From: an uncultured Rhizobiaceae group bacterium
Lineage (GTDB): Bacteria > Pseudomonadota > Alphaproteobacteria > Rhizobiales > Rhizobiaceae
Direction of reading: 5' to 3'
Assembly (NCBI GenBank): GCA_937923355.1
Contig: CALAIO010000222.1
Location: forward strand, 1-23,260
DNA: 23,260 nucleotides
The notes beneath the pieces were generated by a model. The model searched no databases and was not told the origin of the DNA. It saw nothing but the letters and a program-made list of their open reading frames with translations. Shown piece by piece: positions 1-8,649 of the stretch. The translations under genes were made by a program, and so were the position numbers. Within the stretch, counting starts at the first letter, position 1, and the number at the start of each line of letters is the position of its first letter.

Positions 1-2060
1 AAAATTCTAAAACGGTACCGACCTCTGATTAAAGCAAGGGGCGCTTCTGCGGGGCCAAGGACGCGAACTTCTTTTGTTGCAGGGCAGGCTTGTCTTAAGC
101 TTCTTGCATAAAGCTCGGTCTCTCGTCTGTCTTGACCCGAAATAATTATCGCTGCCAAACGTCCAAAGGGTGGAAGCGAGGACAAACGCCTTGCATCAAT
201 TTCTCTTTCGTAAAATGCCTCTGCATCTGCTGCTTTAATGGCAGAGATAACAGGGTGTTCTGGTTGATAGCTTTGCAAAAGCCCCTGACTTTTGCCACCT
301 GCGCGACCGGCACGGCCTGTGACCTGATGCAACAGCTGGAAAGTGCGTTCAGCGGCTCTTGGGTCACCATTTGATAATCCCAAGTCTGCATCAACTACAC
401 CTACCAATGTCATGAGCGGGAAGTTGTGTCCCTTGGCAACCAGTTGGGTGCCGATAATGATGTCTGCTTCACCTTTTGCAATGGCATCGAGTTCCAAACG
501 CATTCGCTTCATGCCACCAGCCATGTCAGATGACAGGATAATGGTTCTAGCATCAGGAAAAGCTTCAATAACTTCTTCGCCCAAACGTTCAACGCCAGGG
601 CCGCAAGCAACCAGATGATCGAGCGTTCCGCATTCCGGACAGGCTTCGGGGGTTGGCTTGCTGTCTCCGCAGTGGTGACATTGCAGGGTTTTTCTAAAGC
701 GGTGTTCGACCAGCCATGCAGAACAATTGTTACATTCAAAGCGATGCCCGCAAACACGGCAAAGGGTTAGTGGCGCGTAGCCTCGTCTGTTGAGGAAGAG
801 TAGGGCTTGTTCTTTGCGCCCGATGGTTTCTTCAATTGCTTTTAGAATAAGTGGCGAGAGAAACTTACCGCGTGCAGGCGGGTGCTTGCGCATATCGACA
901 ATGTCTAAGCCAGGCAGAACTGCTTCGCCATAACGGCTATCGAGTTTGAGGTAAGCATAACGATCGAGCTGCGCGTTAACGCGGGTTTCAATCGCTGGCG
1001 TTGCGGAACAAAGGATAACCGGAAAATCTTCAATCTGCCCTCGTACCACTGCCATATCACGAGCATTATAAAAGACGCGGTCTTCCTGCTTGTAAGCCAG
1101 ATCATGTTCTTCATCGACGATGATTAACCCCAGATCCTTGAAAGGTAAATAAAGCGATGACCTTGCACCTGCTACAATTTGTAATTCGCCAGTGGTGACT
1201 TGTCGCCAGGTTTTCTCGCGCGCTTTTGGCGTGATTTCAGAATGCCATTCGGCTGGTTTTGTGCCAAAGCGTTGTTCAAAGCGTTCCAGAAATGAAGAGG
1301 TGAGGGCGATTTCTGGCAGTAGAACCAATGCCTGTTTGCCTTGTGCAAAACATTCAGACAAGGCTTCGAAGTAAACCTCGGTTTTACCAGAGCCAGTGAT
1401 GCCTTCCAGAAGCGTTGCCCCTGCCTTGCCTGCTTTCAATGTTTCACGTAGCACATCTGCTTTTTCGCGTTGGTCTGGCGTGAGTTCGGTGGTGCCATAG
1501 CTATCATCAGGTTTTGGTAAAAGCGGTTGCGCGGGAAGTTCAACGGTTTCCATTACGCCTTGTTTGGTGAGACCATCAACGACAGAAGGCGTAACGCCTG
1601 CTGCATGCGCCAGACCGGACTTTGTCCATGATAATCCGTGATCGGCAAATTCCATGACTTGACGTCTTGCAGGGGTCAGACGTTCTGGTTGTGTGCCTGT
1701 GAATTTTATCCCCTGCATGGGTGCTTCCGGTTCCAGTGCGGTTGGGACACGTAGAACCATTTTAAGCACCATGCCGGGATGCGAAACCGTATAACCGGCA
1801 ATCCACTCAATGAACTTGCGCATTTCGGCTTTCATGGGCGGGCAATCGAATTTTGATATGACATCGCGCAGTTTTTTGGGGTCAACCGAGTTTTCCTGTT
1901 CATCCCATACGACGGCTGCAACCACACGGTTTCCAAGCGGGACTTGTACGTAATCGCCAGGCTTTAAATCCATTCCGTCTGGCACGCCATAGTTATAGGC
2001 ACCATCGGTTGGGATGGGGAGTAGAACCGCAACGGTTTTTCTCTCTAAGCCAGGTAGCAA
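1..2060 (-). CDS. priA: Primosomal replication protein N' (PriA helicase), 3' end cut off
   Basis: Superfamily 2 3'-5' DNA helicase that recognises forked DNA and reloads the replicative helicase at stalled forks. Reading the minus strand gives an N-terminal DNA-binding region (GAYNYGVPDG near residue 20), Walker A GITGSGKT near residue 220, a DEEH Walker B box, an NRRGYAP helicase segment and four CxxC pairs at about 600-770 (CRVC, CNNC, CHHC, CPEC) that supply the eight zinc ligands of PriA. The frame stays open to base 1, so about 687 codons are visible. PriA is usually about 730 residues, so some 40-50 C-terminal residues lie outside. The start is probably TTG at 2060: an in-frame TGA lies 15 bases upstream, no ATG or GTG occurs before the conserved N-terminus, and no clear ribosome site is visible. 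It diverges from fsa. In many rhizobia, from memory, priA lies between fsa and atpH, so atpH may lie to the left. Confidence 0.95.
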   Translation of the reverse strand, partial: MLPGLERKTVAVLLPIPTDGAYNYGVPDGMDLKPGDYVQVPLGNRVVAAVVWDEQENSVDPKKLRDVISKFDCPPMKAEMRKFIEWIAGYTVSHPGMVLKMVLRVPTALEPEAPMQGIKFTGTQPERLTPARRQVMEFADHGLSWTKSGLAHAAGVTPSVVDGLTKQGVMETVELPAQPLLPKPDDSYGTTELTPDQREKADVLRETLKAGKAGATLLEGITGSGKTEVYFEALSECFAQGKQALVLLPEIALTSSFLERFEQRFGTKPAEWHSEITPKAREKTWRQVTTGELQIVAGARSSLYLPFKDLGLIIVDEEHDLAYKQEDRVFYNARDMAVVRGQIEDFPVILCSATPAIETRVNAQLDRYAYLKLDSRYGEAVLPGLDIVDMRKHPPARGKFLSPLILKAIEETIGRKEQALLFLNRRGYAPLTLCRVCGHRFECNNCSAWLVEHRFRKTLQCHHCGDSKPTPEACPECGTLDHLVACGPGVERLGEEVIEAFPDARTIILSSDMAGGMKRMRLELDAIAKGEADIIIGTQLVAKGHNFPLMTLVGVVDADLGLSNGDPRAAERTFQLLHQVTGRAGRAGGKSQGLLQSYQPEHPVISAIKAADAEAFYEREIDARRLSSLPPFGRLAAIIISGQDRRETELYARSLRQACPATKEVRVLGPAEAPLALIRGRYRFRI

Positions 2061-2148
2061 TAAATTAAACTTTCAAAAGTTGTGTCATATGTTGTAAGGG
2101 ATAAAGAAATAAATCCTGATTACAAGTACGCATATAAGGGCAAGGCTT

Positions 2149-2802
2149 ATGAAATTTTTTGTTGATACCGCAGACGTGAGCGAAATTCGTGAATTGGCAG
2201 ACACAGGCCTTTTGGATGGGGTAACAACAAATCCATCGCTCATCCTGAAATCAGGACGTGATATTCTTGAAGTCACCAAGGAAATTTGTGGTCTGACTGA
2301 TGGTCCTGTCTCAGCAGAAGTTACCGCCATGGATTATGATGGCATGATGAAAGAGGCGGCAGTCCTTGCAGAGATTGCAGATAATGTTTGCATCAAACTG
2401 CCACTGACGATGGACGGCCTAAAAGCTTGTAAGGCGCTTACTTCTCAGGGTCACCAAACCAACGTAACGCTTTGCTTCTCAGCCACCCAAGCGCTAATGG
2501 CTGCAAAAGCAGGTGCAACCTATATTTCACCCTTCATCGGTCGTTTGGACGACATGGGTATCGATGGCATGGAACTGATCGAAGACATTCGTGTAATCTA
2601 CGACAATTACGGTTACGACACACAAATTCTCGCGGCATCCATTCGTACCGTGAACCACGTGAAGGATTCAGCCATCGCAGGTGCAGATGTAGCAACAATA
2701 CCGCCATCAACACTCAAGGCGCTGGTCAAGCACTCGCTCACGGATAAAGGTCTCGATGCGTTTATGGCTGATTGGGCGAAGACTGGGCAGTCGATTGGCT
2801 GA
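2149..2802 (+). CDS. fsa: Fructose-6-phosphate aldolase / transaldolase-like (TalC/FSA family)
   Basis: Class I aldolase of the small transaldolase family (217 residues, typical of the FSA/TalC subgroup rather than the roughly 320-residue classical transaldolase). It forms a Schiff base with sugar phosphates, either cleaving fructose 6-phosphate to dihydroxyacetone plus glyceraldehyde 3-phosphate or acting as a transaldolase in the pentose phosphate pathway; sequence does not settle which. Visible marks are the N-terminal FVDTAD strand, the GVTTNPSL loop, the CIKLPLT segment carrying the catalytic lysine near residue 84, [11 protein letters not shown], and [11 protein letters not shown]. The ATG has a good ribosome site (AAGGG, 8 bases upstream). 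The gene diverges from priA across 88 bases and is followed by the AT-rich fic gene. The family assignment is very secure; substrate is inferred. Confidence 0.93.
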   Translation: MKFFVDTADVSEIRELADTGLLDGVTTNPSLILKSGRDILEVTKEICGLTDGPVSAEVTAMDYDGMMKEAAVLAEIADNVCIKLPLTMDGLKACKALTSQGHQTNVTLCFSATQALMAAKAGATYISPFIGRLDDMGIDGMELIEDIRVIYDNYGYDTQILAASIRTVNHVKDSAIAGADVATIPPSTLKALVKHSLTDKGLDAFMADWAKTGQSIG

Positions 2803-2813
2803 GGAGTTTTAAT

Positions 2814-2837
2814 AAGCTATTTCGATTTTGATAGCTT
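2814..2837 (+). repeat. Weak stem-loop after fsa (possible terminator)
   Basis: AAGCTAT and ATAGCTT form a perfect 7-bp inverted repeat around a 10-base loop, 11 bases after the fsa stop. The stem has only two G/C pairs and the following T-run is just three bases, so this is at best a poor Rho-independent terminator. Its right arm touches the first of three TTTAACA repeats. Confidence 0.3.
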
Positions 2838-2882
2838 TAACATATAAAATACCTGTGTTAAAAAAATTAAGAAATTTTAACA
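2836..2882. promoter_or_regulatory. Three alternating TTTAACA/TGTTAAA repeats, 20-bp spacing (candidate operator)
   Basis: TTTAACA occurs at 2836-2842, its exact complement TGTTAAA at 2856-2862, and TTTAACA again at 2876-2882. Start-to-start distance is exactly 20 bp both times, so alternate copies sit about two helical turns apart. The last copy ends 13 bases before the fic ATG. The arrangement suggests a regulator binding cooperatively. The Fic protein itself carries a C-terminal winged-helix-like segment and could be the ligand, but this is inference, and the gap is AT-rich, which raises the chance background. Confidence 0.4.
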
Positions 2883-2895
2883 TTGGAAAGTTGGT

Positions 2896-3984
2896 ATGTT
2901 AAAAGAAACATATAATTTACCAACTCTACCGCCGAAGGTAGAGTTAGAAACAAAAGCTGTATTAAGAGCTGCTGTTAAAGCACATCGGCATCTAGCAGAA
3001 TTAAAAGGAAAAGCGGCGACAATTCCCAATCAGGCAATCCTTATTGATACGCTATCATTACAAGAAGCTAAGGCTAGTTCTGAAATTGAAAATATTGTCA
3101 CAACCCAAGATGAGCTTTTTCAAGCAGGCCTATTTCCTGAAGGTATACAATCTGCGGCAGCGAAAGAAGTAGCGCTATACAGAGACGCTCTGAAATGTGG
3201 AATAGATGCGCAACGTCGATCTGACGGCTTAATTACTAACAATTCAATTATTGAAATGTTTCAAATATTGAAGCGAAATGATGGAGGTTTTAGAAATACA
3301 CCAGGTACCGCTCTTAAAAACGAAAGTAGTGGTGAAATTGTTTATGTTCCTCCTCAGAAGTCAGATAATATAATCCAATTAATGACTGAATTAGAGTCAT
3401 TTATAAATGGTACCGAAAATGAAGAATTAGATCCATTAGTGCGCATGGCACTTATTCACCATCAGTTTGAAAGTATTCATCCTTTTCCCGATGGAAATGG
3501 CCGTATTGGACGTATTTTGAACGTTCTATATTTAGGTAAAATGGATTTGCTAGATATTCCGGTATTGTATTTGAGTAGAGCGATTACAAAGACAAAATCG
3601 GATTACTATCGTTTGTTGCAACATGTTAGAGATACAAACGAATGGGAGCCTTGGTTAATATACATATTAGAAGCGGTTCAGCAGACGTCAGTAGAAACTT
3701 TAAATACAATTGAAGGGATTAAAGTTCTAATGTCTGAATACAAAACCAGAATTCGTAATGAGCATAAAAAAATATATTCACAAGATTTACTTAATAACCT
3801 TTTTAGACATCCGTATACGCGAATTGAGTTTGTGCAAAGGGAGCTAAATATAACGAGGCAAACAGCTTCAAAGTACCTTGAACAATTAGCAGAGAATGGG
3901 TTGCTTGTTAAACACCAAGAGGGCAACAACAAATATTTTATAAACTCTCCACTTGTCGACCTACTAATGAAAGTCTCTGAATAA
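2896..3984 (+). CDS. Fic-domain AMPylase with N-terminal inhibitory motif and C-terminal winged helix
   Basis: Fic enzymes transfer AMP (or a related phosphate-containing group) from a nucleotide to hydroxyl side chains of proteins. The 362 residues show a Fic_N region (about 20-110), a class II type inhibitory motif S61-x-x-x-E65-N66 that normally blocks ATP gamma-phosphate placement, the complete catalytic motif HPFPDGNGRIGR at 195-206 with His195, and a C-terminal helix-turn-helix-like part (about 310-360, RQTASKYLEQLAENGLL). Length and layout match the SoFic-type proteins of Shewanella. The start has a GGAAAG ribosome site. Codons are rich in ATA, AGA and TTA, unlike fsa and xerC, and in related genomes these two would normally be close, so acquisition by transfer is likely. 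No Doc/Phd-like antitoxin partner is adjacent; inhibition appears built in. The protein target is unknown. Confidence 0.92.
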   Translation: MLKETYNLPTLPPKVELETKAVLRAAVKAHRHLAELKGKAATIPNQAILIDTLSLQEAKASSEIENIVTTQDELFQAGLFPEGIQSAAAKEVALYRDALKCGIDAQRRSDGLITNNSIIEMFQILKRNDGGFRNTPGTALKNESSGEIVYVPPQKSDNIIQLMTELESFINGTENEELDPLVRMALIHHQFESIHPFPDGNGRIGRILNVLYLGKMDLLDIPVLYLSRAITKTKSDYYRLLQHVRDTNEWEPWLIYILEAVQQTSVETLNTIEGIKVLMSEYKTRIRNEHKKIYSQDLLNNLFRHPYTRIEFVQRELNITRQTASKYLEQLAENGLLVKHQEGNNKYFINSPLVDLLMKVSE

Positions 3985-4050
3985 ATTTCACATCGTAGGA
4001 TTTAAGTCCCCTTTCACCATTCCCTAACCATATCGCGCTAACTTTGTCGT

Positions 4051-5007
4051 ATGACCACTAATCCCGACAAAGAAGCCTTCCTCATCTACTGCGCCCCAAA
4101 ACTGGCGCAGGAAAAATCTGCTTGGTTGTCATGGGCTTCTGATCAAAAGCGTATGTCTTCCAAGACGATTGATGCTTATGAGCGCGATGTTCGCCAGTTC
4201 TTGATGCACTTGACTTCGCATGTGGGTCGGCCTGCTTGTCTTGAAGATGTGTCTGATCTCAAGCCTTTGGATATGCGCGGGTTTATGGCGCGTCGGCGTG
4301 AAGCGGGGGCGGAGGCTCGTACCCTTGGGCGCGGGCTTGCGGGTATACGCTCGTTCATTCGGTTTTTAGAAAAGAAAGGCCTGGCAAATTCTGCAGGGCT
4401 TTCGGCTACACGCTCGCCCAAACAGCCCAAAACCTTGCCGAAAGCCTTGCCAGCGTCGCAGGCCATGAAATTGACGAAAGCGCGCGAGCATTTGTCTGAA
4501 ACGCCTTGGGTAGCAAGCCGTGATGCGGCTGTGATGACGCTTCTTTACGGGTGCGGCCTTCGCATTGGTGAAGCACTTTCGCTTACACCTGACATGATGA
4601 AGTCGGCTCATACGGGTAGCATTCGTGTCACTGGCAAGGGTGGCGTGACACGACTTGTTCCAGTTCTGCCCCAGGTGATTGAAGCCGTGGAGGCCTATCA
4701 AAAACTTTGTCCCTATGTGATGGACGGCGATGATATCCTGTTTCGCGGAGCCAAGGGCGGGCCCTTGCAACCTGCTATTGTACAAAAGACCATGCGGGTT
4801 TTGCGTGGTGCGCTTGGTCTGCCTGACAGCGCTACACCGCACGCACTTCGACACTCTTTTGCAACGCATTTGTTGGCGGGTGGGGGTGATCTTCGTACCA
4901 TTCAGGAATTGCTAGGCCATGCCAGTCTTTCGACAACGCAGATTTATACCAGCGTGGATACTTCGAGGCTGATGGACATCTACGAAAAGGCTCACCCGCG
5001 CGCTTAA
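4051..5007 (+). CDS. xerC: Tyrosine recombinase XerC
   Basis: Site-specific recombinase that, with XerD and FtsK, resolves chromosome dimers at dif. The 318 residues contain an N-terminal core-binding domain (about 20-115) and a catalytic domain with every expected residue: Arg171 ([10 protein letters not shown]), Lys196 (TGKGG), His264 and Arg267 ([11 protein letters not shown]), His290 (LLGHASL) and the nucleophile Tyr299 (QIYTSVD). The protein resembles the housekeeping alphaproteobacterial XerC rather than a phage integrase: there is no excision gene, tRNA or attachment site near it, and it sits in the conserved priA-fsa-xerC neighbourhood. No convincing ribosome site precedes the ATG, so the start carries some doubt; the next in-frame ATG is at codon 35, which would remove part of the core-binding domain. 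Confidence 0.92.
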   Translation: MTTNPDKEAFLIYCAPKLAQEKSAWLSWASDQKRMSSKTIDAYERDVRQFLMHLTSHVGRPACLEDVSDLKPLDMRGFMARRREAGAEARTLGRGLAGIRSFIRFLEKKGLANSAGLSATRSPKQPKTLPKALPASQAMKLTKAREHLSETPWVASRDAAVMTLLYGCGLRIGEALSLTPDMMKSAHTGSIRVTGKGGVTRLVPVLPQVIEAVEAYQKLCPYVMDGDDILFRGAKGGPLQPAIVQKTMRVLRGALGLPDSATPHALRHSFATHLLAGGGDLRTIQELLGHASLSTTQIYTSVDTSRLMDIYEKAHPRA

Positions 5008-5106
5008 AGGGAAATAAATTTAGATATTATTTACCTTGCTGATTCATTCAATATCCAATCTTTTTGGCTATATCGGTTTGATAAGAAATATGGAGAAGCA
5101 TTCATT

Positions 5107-6159
5107 ATGCGCTTTGAAACTGTTTGTGAGAGAAGCCTTTATATTTTGGGCGCACTAAAAATCTTACTGATTATTGCTTTTTTTGTTAGTGCTAATCTGT
5201 GGGGAGCCACGCAAGCTGCCGCGCAAACTGATGCTTCCTGCAAAGGTAATAATCTGCTTGAAAAACTAAAGCAGGAAGACGCTGCCGCTTATGAGCGTAT
5301 TCTTGAAGAAGCCTCAAATGTTGTGAATGCAAATTCGATTTTCTGGAAAGTTGAGAAAGAAGGTCAAAAGCCTTCCTGGCTTTTTGGCACGATGCACATG
5401 GCTGATCCTGATATTGCGACTTTGAGAGAAAATGTAAAAGAGGCAATTCTTTCAAGCGATGCTCTGGTTATCGAATCGACAGAAGCACTTGACCCTGTTG
5501 CTGCACAAAAGGCGATGGCTGGTTTGGCTCACTTGACGCTTTTGACAGAAGGTACTTTGCGCGATCTGGTTGAAGATGATTTGGAAGATGAACTGGAAGA
5601 AGCTGTTACCATTAGAGGTATCCCAATGCCCTTGGCTGATCGTATGCAGCCATGGTTGATTGCTACAACCATTGCCTTGCCAGTTTGTGAAATACAAAGA
5701 AAACAGTCTGGTGAAAAAGTATTGGACGCGGCACTGGCAGAATTTGCAAAAAATTCAGGCAAACCCGTTAAAGGCCTGGAGACAATTGCCGAGCAATTGA
5801 CGGCTTTAGCATCCCTGCCGGAATCCTACCATGTATCTGCATTGGAAGAGACGCTTGCATCAGGTGATCTTGCCGTTGATATGATTGAAACGCTTAAGCA
5901 AAGTTATCTTTCCGGCAATATGGGTTTTGTATTTCCCTTGATGAAGGCTGTTATGCCAAAGTCAGGCAGTGGTGAAGGCGCGCTTCAACTTCAGGAAGAA
6001 CTCATCGACAAACGAAATGTAACCATGGCGGAGCGTTCAGAAGAAATTTTGAAAGCAGGCTCAACGTTTATCGCCGTTGGTGCATTGCACTTGCCGGGGG
6101 AGACTGGTTTGGTAAAGCTTCTGCGTGACAATGGTTATACGGTCACGCCAGTTCAATAA
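5107..6159 (+). CDS. TraB/GumN family protein, exported
   Basis: Member of the TraB/GumN (Tiki-like) superfamily, whose founding relatives are metal-dependent proteases, although most bacterial members have no known substrate. The 350-residue protein starts with a hydrophobic segment (about 14-37) ending in an AQAAAQ-like signal-peptidase region, so it is probably periplasmic or membrane-anchored. Two GxxH motifs typical of the family are visible: GTMH at 94-97 (FGTMHMAD) and GALH at 325-328 (VGALHLPGETG). A glutamate-bearing VIESTEALDP segment follows the first. GGAG lies about a dozen bases before the ATG. It stands alone between xerC and the channel gene, with 99 and 81 base gaps, and is probably transcribed on its own or with the channel. 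Family is secure, function is not. Confidence 0.85.
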   Translation: MRFETVCERSLYILGALKILLIIAFFVSANLWGATQAAAQTDASCKGNNLLEKLKQEDAAAYERILEEASNVVNANSIFWKVEKEGQKPSWLFGTMHMADPDIATLRENVKEAILSSDALVIESTEALDPVAAQKAMAGLAHLTLLTEGTLRDLVEDDLEDELEEAVTIRGIPMPLADRMQPWLIATTIALPVCEIQRKQSGEKVLDAALAEFAKNSGKPVKGLETIAEQLTALASLPESYHVSALEETLASGDLAVDMIETLKQSYLSGNMGFVFPLMKAVMPKSGSGEGALQLQEELIDKRNVTMAERSEEILKAGSTFIAVGALHLPGETGLVKLLRDNGYTVTPVQ

Positions 6160-6240
6160 GCAGTTTTCCTAACGCGGTATTTGCTCGAATTTCAAAACTG
6201 AATCATGTATAGGCTATCTTCATTAACTTGAAGGTTTGCA

Positions 6241-8649
6241 ATGATCCGTTTTTTATCCTCGCTAATATTTGTAATTTTACTTTCACTTGGCTCGATTATT
6301 ACGAGTGGTGCATATGCGCAAACGACTAACGTAGATAGCAATACTACGCCTGTTGTCCCAGGTTTGCAGCAGTCTGAAGTCGACCTTGCTTCATGGGCAG
6401 GTATTCTGGATTCTATTACGCAAGGTTTGGGGCGCGAAGGAGTACGTCCCAATGAACTGGATGATTTTTTTGCTGAGGCTGAGCGGATCAGAACGCTTGC
6501 AAATGTAGAAATAGAGAAATTACAGCCTCTTGCTGACCAGTTGAAACAACAGCTTGCTGAGTTGGGTGACGCACCTGCCGAAGGGCAGCCGCCAGAAACA
6601 GAAGAAGTTCAAACACGCCGTGCAGATCTTAATAAGCAATTTGCAAAGGTTGATGCAGATGTAAAAGCTGCCCGCCTTGCAGTCGTCAGAACCCAACAGG
6701 TTCAACGAACAATTAATCAAGAACGACAATCACGTTTTTTCGGATCAATCTCCGCGCGCGATAAATCCATCATGACAACGAATTTCTGGGGTAAATTTGT
6801 TGGCGGTTTCAAGAGTTACTACAGAAGTCTAAGTCTGCTTTTTGAAGACTCGTTCTCGGTTATGTTTAAGGAATTTGAAAAGAAGCCGTGGAAAGTTTTT
6901 GCACTGATATTTTTCCTTGCGCTTTTTGCGTTGATTTTTATCAGGGCACGAAAGTTTCTTGCACCAAGATTAAGCACTGATGAGATGTCAGATGGGGAGC
7001 AGGACTTTTTCAGTTCCCGCTTTGCCCGTTTTTGCCGGCAGGGCATTTTACCCGTTGCCCTGATTTATGCGGTCTATGAATTGTTCTGGATACTGTTTCT
7101 TCTAACAGAGAGATTTGCACAATTTTTGACCGGCATTCTTATTGCGACCAGTTTTTACATCGTTGCTATCGTATTGATGCGCATTATTCTTACGCCAAAT
7201 CTGCAAGGCGAACGTATAGCCAGTATTTCAGATTATGCTGCGCAAAAAATCTCCAACATTATCATGTTCGGTCTGGCTATCGCATTAGCCATTTCAGTTA
7301 TGAATACCACGTCAATCGTGCTCTTCTCGCCAGTTGAAGTGACGATGGGATTAAGCTTCCTCTGGGCTATTGCTATTGGCGTCATGTCGCTTTCGATATT
7401 GTGGATTTATTATAAAGACGGCAGAAAGCGCGCCAAGCTTTTAGACGCCCAGCGTAAAACCAATCTTTGGTTTTACCTTAATATCATCGTTTGGGCAGTC
7501 AGCCTTGGTATACTTGGTGCGGCCTTGTTTGGTTATGTCGCCATGGCTGAATTTTTATCGCAGCAGCTGGTGTTCGGCTTGATCGTGGTGGGTGTTGCGT
7601 GGCTATTTTTGCGGTCGATTGATGCACTGTTTTCAATTCCTTCGCCCGAACAACAAGCCGAAGCTGCCAATCTGTCGGGTGAAGCAACGGATGTCTCTGC
7701 CAATCAGTTTGCAATACTAGGCACAGGTATCTTAAAGCTCATTGTTTATCTGGCGGCTGGCATATTGTTGATGTTGCCCTGGGGCTATCGTACCAGTGAT
7801 TTTTTCCAGATTTTCAAAAATCTTTTCTTTGGGTTTGAGGTTGGCGGATTAAGTATTTCGCTATCGACAATTTTGCTGGCGCTTGGCCTTTTCTTTGTCG
7901 GTTACACGGTGACTGTTGCGCTGCGTAGCTGGTTGAACAATAAACTTCTACCAACGACCAAACTCGATATTGGTATCAGCAATTCAATTTCCACGGTGTT
8001 TGGATATATAGGATTTATTCTGGCAGCGATATTGGGTGTAAGTGCTGCAGGATTTGATTTGTCAAATCTGGCAATCGTTGCGGGTGCACTTTCTGTTGGT
8101 GTTGGTTTTGGCCTGCAAAGTATCGTCAATAACTTTGTATCCGGTTTGATTTTGCTTGCTGAGCGACCGATCAAGGCGGGTGACTGGATTGTGACATCGG
8201 GCGGGGAAGGAACTGTCAAAAAAATCTCAGTACGTTCTACAGAGATTGAAACCTTTGACCGTGCTACTGTCATCGTTCCAAACTCAACCTTGATTACGGA
8301 TAATGTAACAAACTGGACGCATGAAAATAAAACAGGGCGAATTATTATTCCTGTTGGGGTTGGATATGATAGTGATCCAAAGCAGGTTGAAGAAATACTG
8401 CTTCAATGTGCAAAGGAACATAGGCTTGTTTTGGGTAGGCCAGCTCCTGCAGTATTTTTCATGGATTTTGGTGCGAGTTCGCTGGATTTTCAACTTCGAT
8501 GCTTCTTGGCAGATATCAACTACAGTCTGACGGTGAGCAGTGAGTTGCGGTTTGCCGTATTAGCAGCGCTTCGTGAGGCGAAAATAGAAATTCCATTCCC
8601 GCAAAATGATGTTCATATTCGAAGCGATGATACCAAACGCTCCAAATAG
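6241..8649 (+). CDS. Large MscS-type mechanosensitive channel with periplasmic DUF3772-like domain
   Basis: Predicted mechanosensitive channel of the inner membrane that releases solutes upon hypo-osmotic shock. The 802 residues comprise a signal peptide (1 to about 26, ending AYAQ), a periplasmic helical region (about 45-170, likely coiled coil, DUF3772-like), a set of transmembrane helices (about 215-600), and a C-terminal MscS core. The core contains the pore-lining helix (NLAIVAGALSVGVGFGLQSI, Gly/Ala-rich), followed by NNFVSGLILLAERPIKAGD and the beta domain (VIVPNSTLITDNVTNW). Such long MscS proteins resemble MscK/YbiO-class channels more than the 286-residue E. coli MscS. The start has an AAGG site 7 bases upstream. 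Its 3' end overlaps the convergent acyltransferase gene by 37 bases. Confidence 0.92.
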   Translation: MIRFLSSLIFVILLSLGSIITSGAYAQTTNVDSNTTPVVPGLQQSEVDLASWAGILDSITQGLGREGVRPNELDDFFAEAERIRTLANVEIEKLQPLADQLKQQLAELGDAPAEGQPPETEEVQTRRADLNKQFAKVDADVKAARLAVVRTQQVQRTINQERQSRFFGSISARDKSIMTTNFWGKFVGGFKSYYRSLSLLFEDSFSVMFKEFEKKPWKVFALIFFLALFALIFIRARKFLAPRLSTDEMSDGEQDFFSSRFARFCRQGILPVALIYAVYELFWILFLLTERFAQFLTGILIATSFYIVAIVLMRIILTPNLQGERIASISDYAAQKISNIIMFGLAIALAISVMNTTSIVLFSPVEVTMGLSFLWAIAIGVMSLSILWIYYKDGRKRAKLLDAQRKTNLWFYLNIIVWAVSLGILGAALFGYVAMAEFLSQQLVFGLIVVGVAWLFLRSIDALFSIPSPEQQAEAANLSGEATDVSANQFAILGTGILKLIVYLAAGILLMLPWGYRTSDFFQIFKNLFFGFEVGGLSISLSTILLALGLFFVGYTVTVALRSWLNNKLLPTTKLDIGISNSISTVFGYIGFILAAILGVSAAGFDLSNLAIVAGALSVGVGFGLQSIVNNFVSGLILLAERPIKAGDWIVTSGGEGTVKKISVRSTEIETFDRATVIVPNSTLITDNVTNWTHENKTGRIIIPVGVGYDSDPKQVEEILLQCAKEHRLVLGRPAPAVFFMDFGASSLDFQLRCFLADINYSLTVSSELRFAVLAALREAKIEIPFPQNDVHIRSDDTKRSK

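Noticed and set aside
2093..2128. TTGTAA ... TTACAA pair before fsa as an operator
   Set aside because: Arms are only six bases with a spacer over 20 bases; easily chance.
4366..4869. 167-codon minus-strand open frame inside xerC
   Set aside because: Antisense shadow of a complete, motif-intact xerC; composition and residues do not look like a protein.
4051..5007. XerC as a sign of an integrated mobile element
   Set aside because: Housekeeping-type XerC in its usual neighbourhood; no attachment repeats, tRNA or phage genes nearby.
5012..5034. AT-only inverted repeat after xerC as a terminator
   Set aside because: No G/C pairs in the stem and no T-run after it.
7902..8273. 123-codon minus-strand open frame inside the MscS core
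   Set aside because: Shadow of the conserved pore region on the other strand.
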